Source: JANPLN01 sp043757265
Lineage (GTDB): Bacteria; Bdellovibrionota; Bdellovibrionia; Bdellovibrionales; JAGQZY01
Reading direction: 5' to 3'
NCBI GenBank assembly: GCA_043757265.1
Contig: JAYUQP010000027.1
Coordinates: forward strand, 35,317-99,316
DNA: 64,000 bases
The position numbers and the translations under genes are program-made. Numbering within the stretch: position 1 is the first letter of the stretch; each line of letters opens with the position of its first letter. Below the pieces are notes generated by a model, which was not told the DNA's origin, searched no databases, and saw only the letters and a program-made list of their open reading frames with translations. This document shows positions 40,814 to 49,682 of the stretch, piece after piece.

Positions 40814-43345
40814 ATGAAATTAGTCGTTCGTTTTAACGGTTTGGCTTTGCAAACGGTGGTTCTTGAATCCGGTGATTATGAAATTGGCCGAGACGCCGAA
40901 AATCAAATCCAAGTGAACCATCCTTCTTTGCATCGCAAGCACGGTAAAATTTCTTCAATTCAAGATAAGTGGGTGTATCAAGACTACACAACACAAAAAA
41001 TCCAAACTATTGATGATGATGGACCCATCACGCTCTCATCGCAAATTGATCTCACCACTGAGACTTACTCGATGTCCGAGGTCACAGGCGATGTGGATGT
41101 GCGCGGTCTTCGCCAGCAGCGCTCGCATAAGATCATGTTGGGCTTTGTAGCAGCCGCAGCCATGCTCATTGTGTGCATATTTGCGTACCTGTTTTTAAAA
41201 AACCAATCGAAACATGCTGACCCTAACCGACTTTTAGCGGAAGTTCGATCGAAGGTCGTAGAGTTTGAAAAAATCAAAGATTTCGCAGCTATCGAGGATT
41301 ATAAAAAGTACGGTGGGTTTAGTGACACGGACTTTCGTGAAAACATGGGCTACTGCACGGGCTTTTTAGTAGCGCCCAACGTGGTTTTAACGGCCAGTCA
41401 TTGTTTGTGGGGAAGCGATTTTTTGGAACTACAAACAACTTTCGAAATCCGCATGGCCGATGGCAAAAAGTTTCAGCCTAAGCAAATTTTAGGATTTGAT
41501 CCCGTAAGAGATTTTCTATTTCTAAAAATTGAAGGGGCGGAGTCCTACGGCCATCTTGATTTTGCAGATGAGTTTAAAATTGGCCAGACCGTTTACACTC
41601 TAGGTAATGCCCACGGCCAAGGGATAGCCATTCGCGAAGGGATAATGGCGAACGAAACGCAAGATCTCAACGATCCAACTATCAAGTATATTCGTTATTC
41701 GGCGGGTGCCAGCCCCGGGAATAGCGGTGGGCCGTTGTTGGATTCGCAAGGCCGAATTGTCGCATTGGTTTTTGCTGCGACCGGTGCGGAAAACTACAAC
41801 CTTGGAACATCTTGTTTGGATTTAAAAGAGGGATTCAAAAAATTTGTTGAAAACACCGAGCCTAAAGAAATAAAAATCAAAGTGAAACGACTTTTTAATT
41901 TTAATTTAAATACGTTTTTACAGAAGCAAATCTTACCATTTTTGGCAGAATACAGTGAATACCCCGAAGTGAATGAACTGATCGATCAAATTGAACTTCA
42001 TTTTGAGGCTCCCATTGCCTTTGAACAAATCGGCGAGAAGATCTTAACCGAGGTTCAACAAAAGTCTTCGCTGGCTCTCAAAAGCGTCGAAGAGGCTTTG
42101 CTGGCTAAAAAGCAGGTCATTTTGGATTGGCAGTCGTTTGTAAGCGAAAAAACGCCTGCCATTTTACCGTCACAGTTTGATAACAGCCAAAATAGTTTTT
42201 ATAAACATAATGGGCGGTTTTATCTGAAAGTTGCAGGATTTCTCGACAGCCCAAATCGCAAAGACTTCAAAGGCTACATTGAACAGCTCGAAAAGGAGAA
42301 AAAGTTTGATTTTCAAGCCTATGGGATGAATACGGAATTTGTGGCTCCAGCCAATGAGACTTCGTCTGATATTCAGTATATTTTAAATAACACAGCAAAA
42401 AATAAGTTGTCAGTGGACGATCTTGCCCACGGAACTTTGTACACCCAGCTTCTGCTCAATACCAAGGTAACAGATCCAGACATCACCGAAAAATTCCTAA
42501 AGAATTTTTTTGGCGAAGAGGGTGCGCTGTCAGGCACCTACTCGGCGTTTATTCGCCCGCAGTCTTACAAAACATTTACCTTAAAAAGTATTGATAAACC
42601 GATGGAGCAAAGCCAAGTTGAAGATGGATTAGGACGTCGATGGTCGCGCTGGAATTTTAAAATCTTCGATCAAATCTATTTTTACATTTACTGTTTACCT
42701 GTGCCCGAAGGGTCCCACTGCGCCGCACGTATCTTTCCGGTTGAAAATAAGGACCGCCGGCAATTTATCGAAGCAAATTTTCGCGAACATATTCTTGGAC
42801 ACTTTTTGGACAATCCGTTTTTTTGGGAGCCCTCAATACTTGCAACTTTTTTGCAGCAGCCAGAGAATCAGAAACTGACTAGTTTACGGGGTGTCGAACT
42901 ACGTAAAACAAATTCGAGCTATCTGCTAAAGCTGAAGGGTTTTGATCTTGAATTTTCGCTTCCCTCTACGATGAAATCATTGCGCCTTCTTACCGGGCTT
43001 TTTCGTGGCAAGGACCAGCAAATAGTATGGTCGGGTTACGGGGCCGAATGGCTGACTGGTAATTCGCAAATGTGTGGGCTTCTTATCGAGCTGCAAAATT
43101 CTCAATCCCTTTTTGTACTGAATTTTTTACGCGACACACTGAAGCGACAAAAACTTAAAGAGGAAGCCAAAAAGAATGAAATTCCTAGGTACTGGACGGA
43201 AAGTATTAAAACTCCGAAAGGAGACGCCATACAGATCGTGGGATACTGTGCGCCAATCAAGGAAAATCCTATTGAAACCAGCACGTATTTTGTGGATTTT
43301 AAACGTGCAAAACCCTTTACGGGCAGTTACAAAGCTCTGAAATAA
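40814..43345 (+). CDS. FHA-TM-trypsin-like protease with large C-terminal domain
   Basis: 843 residues. N-terminal FHA-like domain (~20-95: YEIGRDAENQ, HPSLHRKHGKI). One transmembrane helix (~112-134). S1 protease domain (~150-350) with His in LTASHCLW, Asp in RDFLFLKI and Ser in GASPGNSGGPLLD. A ~490-residue C-terminal part is of unknown fold, without further membrane helices. This places a cytosolic phospho-reader and a periplasmic protease on one chain. Its stop overlaps the next start by one base. Confidence 0.8.
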   Translation: MKLVVRFNGLALQTVVLESGDYEIGRDAENQIQVNHPSLHRKHGKISSIQDKWVYQDYTTQKIQTIDDDGPITLSSQIDLTTETYSMSEVTGDVDVRGLRQQRSHKIMLGFVAAAAMLIVCIFAYLFLKNQSKHADPNRLLAEVRSKVVEFEKIKDFAAIEDYKKYGGFSDTDFRENMGYCTGFLVAPNVVLTASHCLWGSDFLELQTTFEIRMADGKKFQPKQILGFDPVRDFLFLKIEGAESYGHLDFADEFKIGQTVYTLGNAHGQGIAIREGIMANETQDLNDPTIKYIRYSAGASPGNSGGPLLDSQGRIVALVFAATGAENYNLGTSCLDLKEGFKKFVENTEPKEIKIKVKRLFNFNLNTFLQKQILPFLAEYSEYPEVNELIDQIELHFEAPIAFEQIGEKILTEVQQKSSLALKSVEEALLAKKQVILDWQSFVSEKTPAILPSQFDNSQNSFYKHNGRFYLKVAGFLDSPNRKDFKGYIEQLEKEKKFDFQAYGMNTEFVAPANETSSDIQYILNNTAKNKLSVDDLAHGTLYTQLLLNTKVTDPDITEKFLKNFFGEEGALSGTYSAFIRPQSYKTFTLKSIDKPMEQSQVEDGLGRRWSRWNFKIFDQIYFYIYCLPVPEGSHCAARIFPVENKDRRQFIEANFREHILGHFLDNPFFWEPSILATFLQQPENQKLTSLRGVELRKTNSSYLLKLKGFDLEFSLPSTMKSLRLLTGLFRGKDQQIVWSGYGAEWLTGNSQMCGLLIELQNSQSLFVLNFLRDTLKRQKLKEEAKKNEIPRYWTESIKTPKGDAIQIVGYCAPIKENPIETSTYFVDFKRAKPFTGSYKALK

Positions 43346-43827
43346 TGTTTATGAAAAATGCGTTCTTTTTATTATTGCTAGGAACTTTGCTCTCTCGCTG
43401 TGAATCTGCGGGCACCGGCGAAATTATAAGTATTCCTGATTTTCAAATTGACTGTCAGACGACCCAATGTGCAGCTGTCGCAACCGGTTCTTACGATCTG
43501 GTTGTCAATGTGACAAGCTCGGGATGTGCCGTTGATCAAATTGAGCTGGCTCCAGTGATTGCCGGGACAGCTTCTGTTATCTGCACGAACGGGTCAGGAT
43601 GTTTAGGGACGGTGACGTCGTGGCGCGATACAAATTCCAATGCTACTACCCAGATACAATCTAGCACTTACAGCCTTTGCGGCTGGATCGATTTAGATAA
43701 TCTTTCAACAAAAAATCCCGCTGATGCGTTTGCTGAAGAAAATCGATTTGTATCCGCAGCAACTATCAGGCTCTCCGATTGGGGGGCGGCTAATTACAGC
43801 CGTGCTCGACGTGTTCAGTCCTTTTAA
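43345..43827 (+). CDS. Small exported, cysteine-rich protein
   Basis: 160 residues, start overlapping the upstream stop (TAATG); an ATG at 43351 is an alternative. A signal peptide ends near LLSRC; Arg before Cys is unusual for a lipobox, so lipidation is uncertain. The mature part has several cysteines (IDCQTTQCA, SSGCAVD, VICTNGSGC, SLCGW). It may form a small disulfide-rich domain. It could be a partner of the FHA-protease, with which it is coupled. Confidence 0.55.
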   Translation: MFMKNAFFLLLLGTLLSRCESAGTGEIISIPDFQIDCQTTQCAAVATGSYDLVVNVTSSGCAVDQIELAPVIAGTASVICTNGSGCLGTVTSWRDTNSNATTQIQSSTYSLCGWIDLDNLSTKNPADAFAEENRFVSAATIRLSDWGAANYSRARRVQSF

Positions 43828-44623
43828 AAAATTCATAGCTACTTTCGTACTTCTTTCCGAGTACCTCGTCGTTGGGGGGTTTCGTTATTACTTTTACGGG
43901 GATCGCTTGCAGTGGCGTAAACAGGCCGTACGAAAAGTTTCTGGTAAGTGCCGTAGTTTATTAAAGTGGTATAAGTTTGATGTGCATTTCCGTCTGTCGC
44001 GTCCTGATTTGTTTGCAGGCGGAAAAACCTATTTTATGGTCTGCAATCACATGTCGTATCTGGATATTCTTTTTTTAAGTGCGGGGGAGCCTGCCGTTTT
44101 TGTAACATCCGTGGAGATGCGGAACACTGCATTTTTAGGGGAGTGTTCGGCATTTGGTGGAAGTTATTTTGTCGAAAGGCGCGATCGAAGTCGCATCCCC
44201 AAAGAGATCAAAGAATTGGCGCAACTGCTGAAAGATGGTTTTAATGTTTTTGTTTTTCCAGAAGCCACCAGCCACAACGGCCTTTCACTTTTGCCGTTCA
44301 AAAAAGCCATGTTCACCGCAGCTATCGCGGCGGGTGCAGAAGTTTTACCGGTGTGCCTTCGGTACGAAGAGATCAACGGCGAGGAATTTAGCCGAAAAAA
44401 TAATGTTCTTTTGTGTTGGTTTGATAAAATGCCGTTTTTTAAACATTTCCTAACGATGATCCGATTAAAATCAGCTAAGATAACAGTTGAGTATTTGGAA
44501 CCTCTTTCGACACAGGATTTCCCAGATCGTGCTCAATTGAGTGATCGAGCGTATCAGCAAATCAGCCAGCACTATTTTTCAAATCGACCCAAAGGGTTTA
44601 TTGATTCAGAGGAAGAAAGCTAG
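43724..44623 (+). CDS. 1-acyl-glycerol-3-phosphate acyltransferase-like (PlsC family)
   Basis: Membrane-associated acyltransferase transferring fatty acids to lysophospholipid-type acceptors. The LPLAT motifs are NHMSYLD (HX4D, catalytic His/Asp), GGSYFVERRDR, VFPEATSHNG and LPVCLRY. An N-terminal hydrophobic helix precedes them. The ATG at 43724 overlaps the previous gene by 104 bases; a GTG at 43802 would reduce this to 26 and may be the real start. The neighbouring exported lipoprotein gene starts at its stop. Confidence 0.85.
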   Translation: MRLLKKIDLYPQQLSGSPIGGRLITAVLDVFSPFKKFIATFVLLSEYLVVGGFRYYFYGDRLQWRKQAVRKVSGKCRSLLKWYKFDVHFRLSRPDLFAGGKTYFMVCNHMSYLDILFLSAGEPAVFVTSVEMRNTAFLGECSAFGGSYFVERRDRSRIPKEIKELAQLLKDGFNVFVFPEATSHNGLSLLPFKKAMFTAAIAAGAEVLPVCLRYEEINGEEFSRKNNVLLCWFDKMPFFKHFLTMIRLKSAKITVEYLEPLSTQDFPDRAQLSDRAYQQISQHYFSNRPKGFIDSEEES

Positions 44624-44670
44624 TGCCGATGCGAAGGCAGAAGGCGAAAAGCTCGCAGAATGGAATTTTT

Positions 44671-45201
44671 ATGAATAAAGTCTTTCTCGGTGTTTGCTTG
44701 TTTTTGCTTGCCAGTTGCATGAGCGTCCCGCAAGGGCCCGAAAAGCCCATTCCAGACCCACGAATCTCGCAGAGCCATCTTGAGATGGGCTTTGAAGATC
44801 TAAGTCAAATTGGCCACTTTCTATTGAAAGCTGCAGAGAAGGAAGAAAATAGATGCGTGATTCCGCAGAAAAAAATATCGGAGGCTCCGCGACTTTACCG
44901 AGCTTTCGTCGACGAAAAGTACTCCGTCGTTCAGGACGCCTACCTCAATAAACCACTCAAAGAGAAAGTCGCGTTTTGGAATTCGAAATGTGCGCTCTCA
45001 TGCAGTTGCGATGTGTACGTGGGATTTTCGGAATATTTGAGGTCTTTCAACTTTTTTCTATCGGCTACGGAGTTACAAGCTGTAGAGAAAATAAAATTGC
45101 TACAGGCCCACGAAGTGTCGCGGATTCCAGTATGTATGCAGCAGTCATCGTGGGTTTGTGAAAGTCGCGTTTTAAAAGACGTGCTCAGAAAAATAAATTA
45201 G
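44671..45201 (+). CDS. Lipoprotein of unknown function
   Basis: 176 residues from the ATG at 44671, which opens directly into a signal with lipobox FLLASC; a GTG at 44623 would overlap the upstream stop but put a charged head before the signal. The mature part contains five or six cysteines (RCVIPQ, CALSCSCD, VCMQQ, VCES). No family recognised. Followed by a terminator. Confidence 0.6.
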   Translation: MNKVFLGVCLFLLASCMSVPQGPEKPIPDPRISQSHLEMGFEDLSQIGHFLLKAAEKEENRCVIPQKKISEAPRLYRAFVDEKYSVVQDAYLNKPLKEKVAFWNSKCALSCSCDVYVGFSEYLRSFNFFLSATELQAVEKIKLLQAHEVSRIPVCMQQSSWVCESRVLKDVLRKIN

Positions 45202-45258
45202 TTCGTTTGTTAGTGCGAAGCCGCTGAAGGCGTCTTCGGATAGCGCCGCCTAAAAAAG

Positions 45259-45281
45259 CAAAGGCGCCTATAACGCCTTTG
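45259..45281. terminator. Rho-independent terminator
   Basis: An 8-base perfect stem (45259-45266 with 45274-45281) with a 7-base loop lies between the lipoprotein gene and the convergent beta-barrel gene. A-rich sequence lies on its left, giving T-rich tails for minus-strand transcripts. Confidence 0.65.
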
Positions 45282-45349
45282 TGCAATACTGATAAAACTT
45301 TTAGTTTTGAAAGCAAGGCGTGATTTACGGAGCTCTTGCTTGGAAATGT

Positions 45350-45889
45350 TTAGAAGCCGAAGCCGACGAGGACTTTTCCGTAAAGGCCTGAAATATCGAT
45401 ATCGGCAAATCCTGGATTTTCAACTTCGCCGAAAAATTTTCCAATCTCTGCGCCAACTTGGATAATGCCTAAACTGATTCCGCCCTCGACGCCGGCTGAG
45501 TAGTTCAATTTGGGATCGTAGTTATCTGCAGTTACGCCAGCTGTTTCTGTTGTAAAATCGTTGCTGATGCCGACAGTTGCAATTACACCAAAGTACGCAA
45601 AAAGATCTATTATGCGATAATTTACTAAAGCGGAGATGCGCTCGAGCTCAGCTTCGGTTCCTGTCCCAATATCAAATGCCATCTTTTCATAACGAACTCC
45701 AAAACCCATGTCGGTGAGCAGTGGTGGTTCGATGATCAAGTCTAAATTGAAACCCTTCATGTCCTCTACCGCAAACCCAAGATAAGTTTCCTCATCCATC
45801 TGAGTAGTGCCGTAACCAGCGCGAACTTCAAAAAGTGCCTGACTAGATAACGGTGTTAGTAACAGTAAACAAATAAACAGCTTCTTCAT
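45350..45889 (-). CDS. Small outer-membrane beta-barrel-like protein
   Basis: 179 residues, GGAGG just upstream. Signal peptide ends SSQA. The mature part alternates hydrophobic and polar residues in strands (FEVRAGYGTTQ, GFGVRYEKMAF, LNYSAGVEGGISLG) and ends in GKVLVGFGF, the C-terminal phenylalanine typical of outer-membrane barrels. It resembles OmpA/OmpW-like 8-strand barrels in size. Function unknown. Confidence 0.7.
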   Translation of the reverse strand: MKKLFICLLLLTPLSSQALFEVRAGYGTTQMDEETYLGFAVEDMKGFNLDLIIEPPLLTDMGFGVRYEKMAFDIGTGTEAELERISALVNYRIIDLFAYFGVIATVGISNDFTTETAGVTADNYDPKLNYSAGVEGGISLGIIQVGAEIGKFFGEVENPGFADIDISGLYGKVLVGFGF

Positions 45890-45915
45890 ATTGACCTCCT
45901 AAGAGCTCTAAAGGC

Positions 45916-46914
45916 TCAAATCAATTTTGTAATATTGTCTTCAATTTCTTGCGGACTGACAAGCTCCATGCAGTTAAAGTATTTACACGTACTTCCAAGG
46001 CAGCGAAAGCGCGTGGGGCAGGGCACCGCAGGTGTCCAAGTGTTCGTATTCGGGCCGCGAGGTCCCCAACGTTCTGCCCTTTGCACAGTTACTGGGCTGT
46101 ATATGCCGCGAGTGGGAACGCCTAATGCGGCTGCCAAATGGATCACTCCCGTGCTTGGAGCAAAGACAGCTTTTGCATTTTGTAAAACGCCAAGCAGTTG
46201 CTGCGGATTTAAACGTTCGTTAAACCACAAAATATTTTCGCGTTTGGGCAATGTTTCGTGCAGGGGTTCCAAAATCAACCGGTCAGTCGCCGTACCAGTT
46301 ATGATTACCGGGATTTTTTGCGACATCGCTAGAATGAGGTTTCTGTAGTGTGCAATGGGCCAGTTGAGGGCCGACCCGCCCATGCCTGGATGAATCACAA
46401 TATAGCTTTGTGGCAGCGGCGCCTTAAAAGCAGGAGCCAACATTTTCAGATAAGCGGTTTCGGCTGCGAACCGCGGAGTTAATGTTCTTTGCACGAGAAG
46501 ATGATTGTAATCTAGCTCATGGTGCTCGCAGCGACTGCGTTTTTGCCGAAGTCCGTAATTGAGAAATAAAATTGAGTGCCACGAACTCAACACTCCCACG
46601 CGCTCTGGAACACCCGACAGCCACAAAGCGAAAGTGACCCACCACGGAGACTGAAAAGAAACGCTGATTTGCGGGGCGAATTCTCGCACTTGTTTTATAA
46701 ATTTCCGAAATTGCGCCCACGAGAATTGAGGTTTCCAGGACACATAACTTCGCTGGGGAGTAGCGTTTTCGGCAACAAATTCTAAGCCACTCGAAATAAA
46801 CCAAAGCTTTTCGGATTCGCGAAAAAGGGGATTTTGATCGGTTGGGAGAGTAAGAACGAGATCGCCAATGCGATCCATCCGTATAAATAAAATGCGTTTG
46901 GGAGGTGCAATCAT
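45916..46914 (-). CDS. Glycosyltransferase family 9 (heptosyltransferase-like)
   Basis: 332 residues. ILFIRMDRIGDLVLTLP is the N-terminal GT9 motif; YIVIHPGMGGSALNWP and FAPSTGVIHLAAALGVPTRGIY are the nucleotide-sugar-binding parts. Such enzymes add heptose or related sugars to the lipopolysaccharide core, or act on other surface glycans. A cysteine-bearing tail (CPTRFRCLGSTCKYFNC) is also seen in this family. It overlaps the DUF1820 gene by 4 bases. Confidence 0.88.
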   Translation of the reverse strand: MIAPPKRILFIRMDRIGDLVLTLPTDQNPLFRESEKLWFISSGLEFVAENATPQRSYVSWKPQFSWAQFRKFIKQVREFAPQISVSFQSPWWVTFALWLSGVPERVGVLSSWHSILFLNYGLRQKRSRCEHHELDYNHLLVQRTLTPRFAAETAYLKMLAPAFKAPLPQSYIVIHPGMGGSALNWPIAHYRNLILAMSQKIPVIITGTATDRLILEPLHETLPKRENILWFNERLNPQQLLGVLQNAKAVFAPSTGVIHLAAALGVPTRGIYSPVTVQRAERWGPRGPNTNTWTPAVPCPTRFRCLGSTCKYFNCMELVSPQEIEDNITKLI

Positions 46915-47249
46915 TCGACGGAGGGAGTTGGTTGAGATTGCATCATGAGCAAATTGGCTTTGTCGTTTCTAAAAGCAAGCTTTGGAACTTCAAGACCCAT
47001 TTCACAAATCGATAGAATGCAGTAAATGGAGAGATGGATCGTTTTTACGTTTTCGAATTTTCGTTTTCTTGCGTCTTCGTCGGGTTTTATCAAAATCGAA
47101 TTCTGCTCAAAGATAAAACCCGAAAGAGCGACAAATCCCAATCCCAAAGAAGAATCTTCGATGGAGCGAACCTTCAGCGAGACAACAGACGCGTCCGTTT
47201 GATCTCGATAAGTCACAACGTAATAGCTGGGGTCTTTTTTGCTGGTCAT
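46911..47249 (-). CDS. DUF1820 family protein
   Basis: 112 residues. The run GFVALSGFIFEQNSILIKP and DARKRKFENVKTIHLSIYCI follows the DUF1820 pattern (a strand pair, a Pro-Asp-Glu turn and a basic helix). Small cytosolic protein of unknown role. Its end overlaps the glycosyltransferase start (ATGA), so the two are coupled. Confidence 0.65.
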   Translation of the reverse strand: MTSKKDPSYYVVTYRDQTDASVVSLKVRSIEDSSLGLGFVALSGFIFEQNSILIKPDEDARKRKFENVKTIHLSIYCILSICEMGLEVPKLAFRNDKANLLMMQSQPTPSVE

Positions 47250-47363
47250 TCAGGTCCATATCATTAAGCAAAAATGGCTTTAAAGACAAGGACTCTTGTG
47301 CAGCGAAATCTAGTGCTTCGCGCTAGTGCTTCAGCTTGGCGATCGGCCCAAAACAAATTACTG

Positions 47364-47714
47364 CTAGTGTTTTACGTCTTTTTTACTCAGCATTTGTTCG
47401 ATTTCACTATCGCGTTCGATTTCTTCAATTTCTTCGGCCTCAGTAGTATCAAGAGTGGAAAACGTGCGAATCAAAGCATGCTTGGCTTGCGACAGGGCGG
47501 TGTAAACGTTTTCGTTTGTGCCCTCAACTTCCACATCGCCCGCCTCGTTTGAAGCCTGCATGCGGACAAGAAATTGCTGCTCTGGAGTGTAGGTCATCTT
47601 AATGCCCACTTCGCAGTCACCAACGAAGGGCTGAATATCGTTCAGTTGTTGGTATATAAACGCCTTTAATTCAGCCTCATTCACGTTGAGCTTATTCAAA
47701 TTCAGCGCAAACAT
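47364..47714 (-). CDS. Small acidic-tailed protein, possibly HPF-like
   Basis: 116 residues from the ATG at 47714, five bases after AGGAGA. N-terminal MFALNLNKLNVNEAEL, then a central part EGTNENVYTALSQAKHALIRTF that resembles the helix of ribosome hibernation (HPF/YfiA) proteins. The C-terminal tail is highly acidic (EAEEIEEIERDSEIEQ). The likeness to HPF is weak; treat the function as unknown. Confidence 0.5.
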   Translation of the reverse strand: MFALNLNKLNVNEAELKAFIYQQLNDIQPFVGDCEVGIKMTYTPEQQFLVRMQASNEAGDVEVEGTNENVYTALSQAKHALIRTFSTLDTTEAEEIEEIERDSEIEQMLSKKDVKH

Positions 47715-47934
47715 AAGCTCTCCTTTTCTAGCTACCAAATCTCCTGAAACGAGCCTCTGGTGAGGGTCTCAAAATGACGACCCACATTAATATCCTACCA
47801 TAAAATTGGATCTTTTTTCCATTCCGTCAAGGTCGAGTCCAAGGGTCGATTATAAGCGCAACTGGTGGCTCAATTTGAGTCATACGTCCTGTCGGTTGAC
47901 CCATTTCGGTTTGTCACCTAAAACGGTACTGCCT

Positions 47935-48633
47935 ATGCAAACCCAAGCAATGACTGCAGATTCACTTCGCCTCGATACCACCTGGAAACAAGCAATTGGC
48001 GACGAGTTCGAAAAAGACTACATCAGAGAGCTTCGACAATTTCTTGCAGACGAAATTGCACAGCAAAAAATAATATATCCAAACCCGCAAGAATACTTCG
48101 CAGCATTTAATAACACTCCACTTGACCGCGTTCGCGTGGTGATTTTGGGACAAGACCCGTACCACGGTCCACGCCAAGCACATGGACTGTGTTTTTCTGT
48201 TCGCAAGGAAGTAGTGCCTCCGCCTTCGCTGAAAAATATTTTTAAAGAAATTCATAGTGATTTAGGTTTGCCCATTCCCCAGCACGGCTGTTTAACAGAA
48301 TGGGCCAATCAAGGTGTGTTGCTTTTGAATAGCGTGCTCACAGTGGAAAATGGATTGGCAGCGTCTCATCGCAACAAAGGGTGGGAGCGCCTTACAGACC
48401 GCGTGATACTTGAGCTCAGCAATCAAATCGGTCCCATTGTGTTTTTACTCTGGGGAAGTTATGCGCACAGCAAAGCACAGTTTGTAGATTGCAAAAAGCA
48501 TTTGGTGTTGAAAACTGTACACCCGTCGCCACTTTCAGCCCACCGTGGATTTTTGGGCTGCAAACATTTTTCGAAGACAAATCAATTTTTACAAGCCAAC
48601 GGTTTTACACCCATCGATTGGAGCTTGAAGTAG
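47935..48633 (+). CDS. ung: Uracil-DNA glycosylase
   Basis: Removes uracil from DNA. 232 residues from the ATG at 47935; a 129-base in-frame extension upstream lacks family similarity. Catalytic GQDPYHGPRQAHGLCFS (water-activating Asp and His) and HPSPLSAHRGF (leucine-loop and catalytic histidine) are intact, as is LLLNSVLTVE. It lies 2 bases before aroB, so the shikimate operon may be co-transcribed with it. Confidence 0.96.
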   Translation: MQTQAMTADSLRLDTTWKQAIGDEFEKDYIRELRQFLADEIAQQKIIYPNPQEYFAAFNNTPLDRVRVVILGQDPYHGPRQAHGLCFSVRKEVVPPPSLKNIFKEIHSDLGLPIPQHGCLTEWANQGVLLLNSVLTVENGLAASHRNKGWERLTDRVILELSNQIGPIVFLLWGSYAHSKAQFVDCKKHLVLKTVHPSPLSAHRGFLGCKHFSKTNQFLQANGFTPIDWSLK

Positions 48634-48635
48634 CG

Positions 48636-49682
48636 ATGAAAACGGCAACGTCTTTTTCCAGTCAGATCTCTTTGCACGAACAATTTCCATTCGATATTTT
48701 TGAATTAGAAAAAGATCTCATCATCATCGATACCACTGTAGACCAGCATTTTCCTGAAATAGGAAAAAAATTTCGCTACGTTTACAGGGTGCAGGCTGGA
48801 GAGTCGCTGAAAAATCTTTCCACCTTTGCCATGCACGTAGAAAGTGTCTTAGAACTTTGGTTAGAACCTTTAAGTCGCGAAAGCCGAATCATTTCCTGTG
48901 GCGGCGGCTCGGTGGGGGACTTTAGCGGTTTTTTAGCTTCAATTTTAAAACGCGGCATGCGGCTGACTCAATGTCCGACAACATGGCTATCTGCGATTGA
49001 CTCCGCTCACGGCGGGAAGACCGCGCTCAACGTGCGATCCGTAAAAAATCAGGTGGGCACATTTTATCCCGCAGAAAATGTAGTGCTTGTTAAAGAATTA
49101 TTGTTTGTGCAAAACGACGAGCGGGCGCGTGAGGGGTTGAGCGAAATGCTTAAGATGGCGCTGATTTATCAGCCCACCTTTTTGCAAGAGCTCAATTCGG
49201 AGAATGGTCTTTCGGCAACAATTTGGCAAAACTTGCAAAAAACGATTCAAGCGAAAAACCAGATCGTTGAGCTCGATCCCTTTGAAACCAAAGGCCTACG
49301 GAAAATTTTAAACTTTGGCCACACTTTGGGTCACGTGATTGAATCCCACTATCAGGTGTCCCACGGCGAGAGTGTATTGCAAGGGCTTTACTTTGCAGTG
49401 GACTGGAGTGCAAAAATCGGTCTGCTTCCTGAGGCACGCCGAGAAATGATTTTTAAAAAGTTTACTGAACTCGGTTTGCGCAGCTGGCTTGATCGCTCCG
49501 ACTTTAAACCGATGCCTGCCCAGGAAGTTTTACGTTTGGCGATGCAGGATAAAAAAATGAATGCTCAGGCGCAAATCGATTTTGTTTTTTTAGGTGACCT
49601 CGGCGAAGCCAAAGTTATCCCAGTGTCTCTGCGTGATCTTGTTTTCGAGGCACAACGGCAGGGATGGGCAGAGGATGTTTAA
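48636..49682 (+). CDS. aroB: 3-Dehydroquinate synthase
   Basis: Second step of the shikimate pathway. 348 residues from the ATG at 48636, two bases after ung. CGGGSVGDFSGFLA (NAD loop), PTTWLSAIDSAHGGKTALN (active site), REGLSEMLK (zinc-binding Glu) and LNFGHTLGHVIE with a later YQVSHGESV (zinc-binding histidines) are present. It overlaps aroA by 8 bases. First of four consecutive overlapping aro genes. Confidence 0.93.
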   Translation: MKTATSFSSQISLHEQFPFDIFELEKDLIIIDTTVDQHFPEIGKKFRYVYRVQAGESLKNLSTFAMHVESVLELWLEPLSRESRIISCGGGSVGDFSGFLASILKRGMRLTQCPTTWLSAIDSAHGGKTALNVRSVKNQVGTFYPAENVVLVKELLFVQNDERAREGLSEMLKMALIYQPTFLQELNSENGLSATIWQNLQKTIQAKNQIVELDPFETKGLRKILNFGHTLGHVIESHYQVSHGESVLQGLYFAVDWSAKIGLLPEARREMIFKKFTELGLRSWLDRSDFKPMPAQEVLRLAMQDKKMNAQAQIDFVFLGDLGEAKVIPVSLRDLVFEAQRQGWAEDV

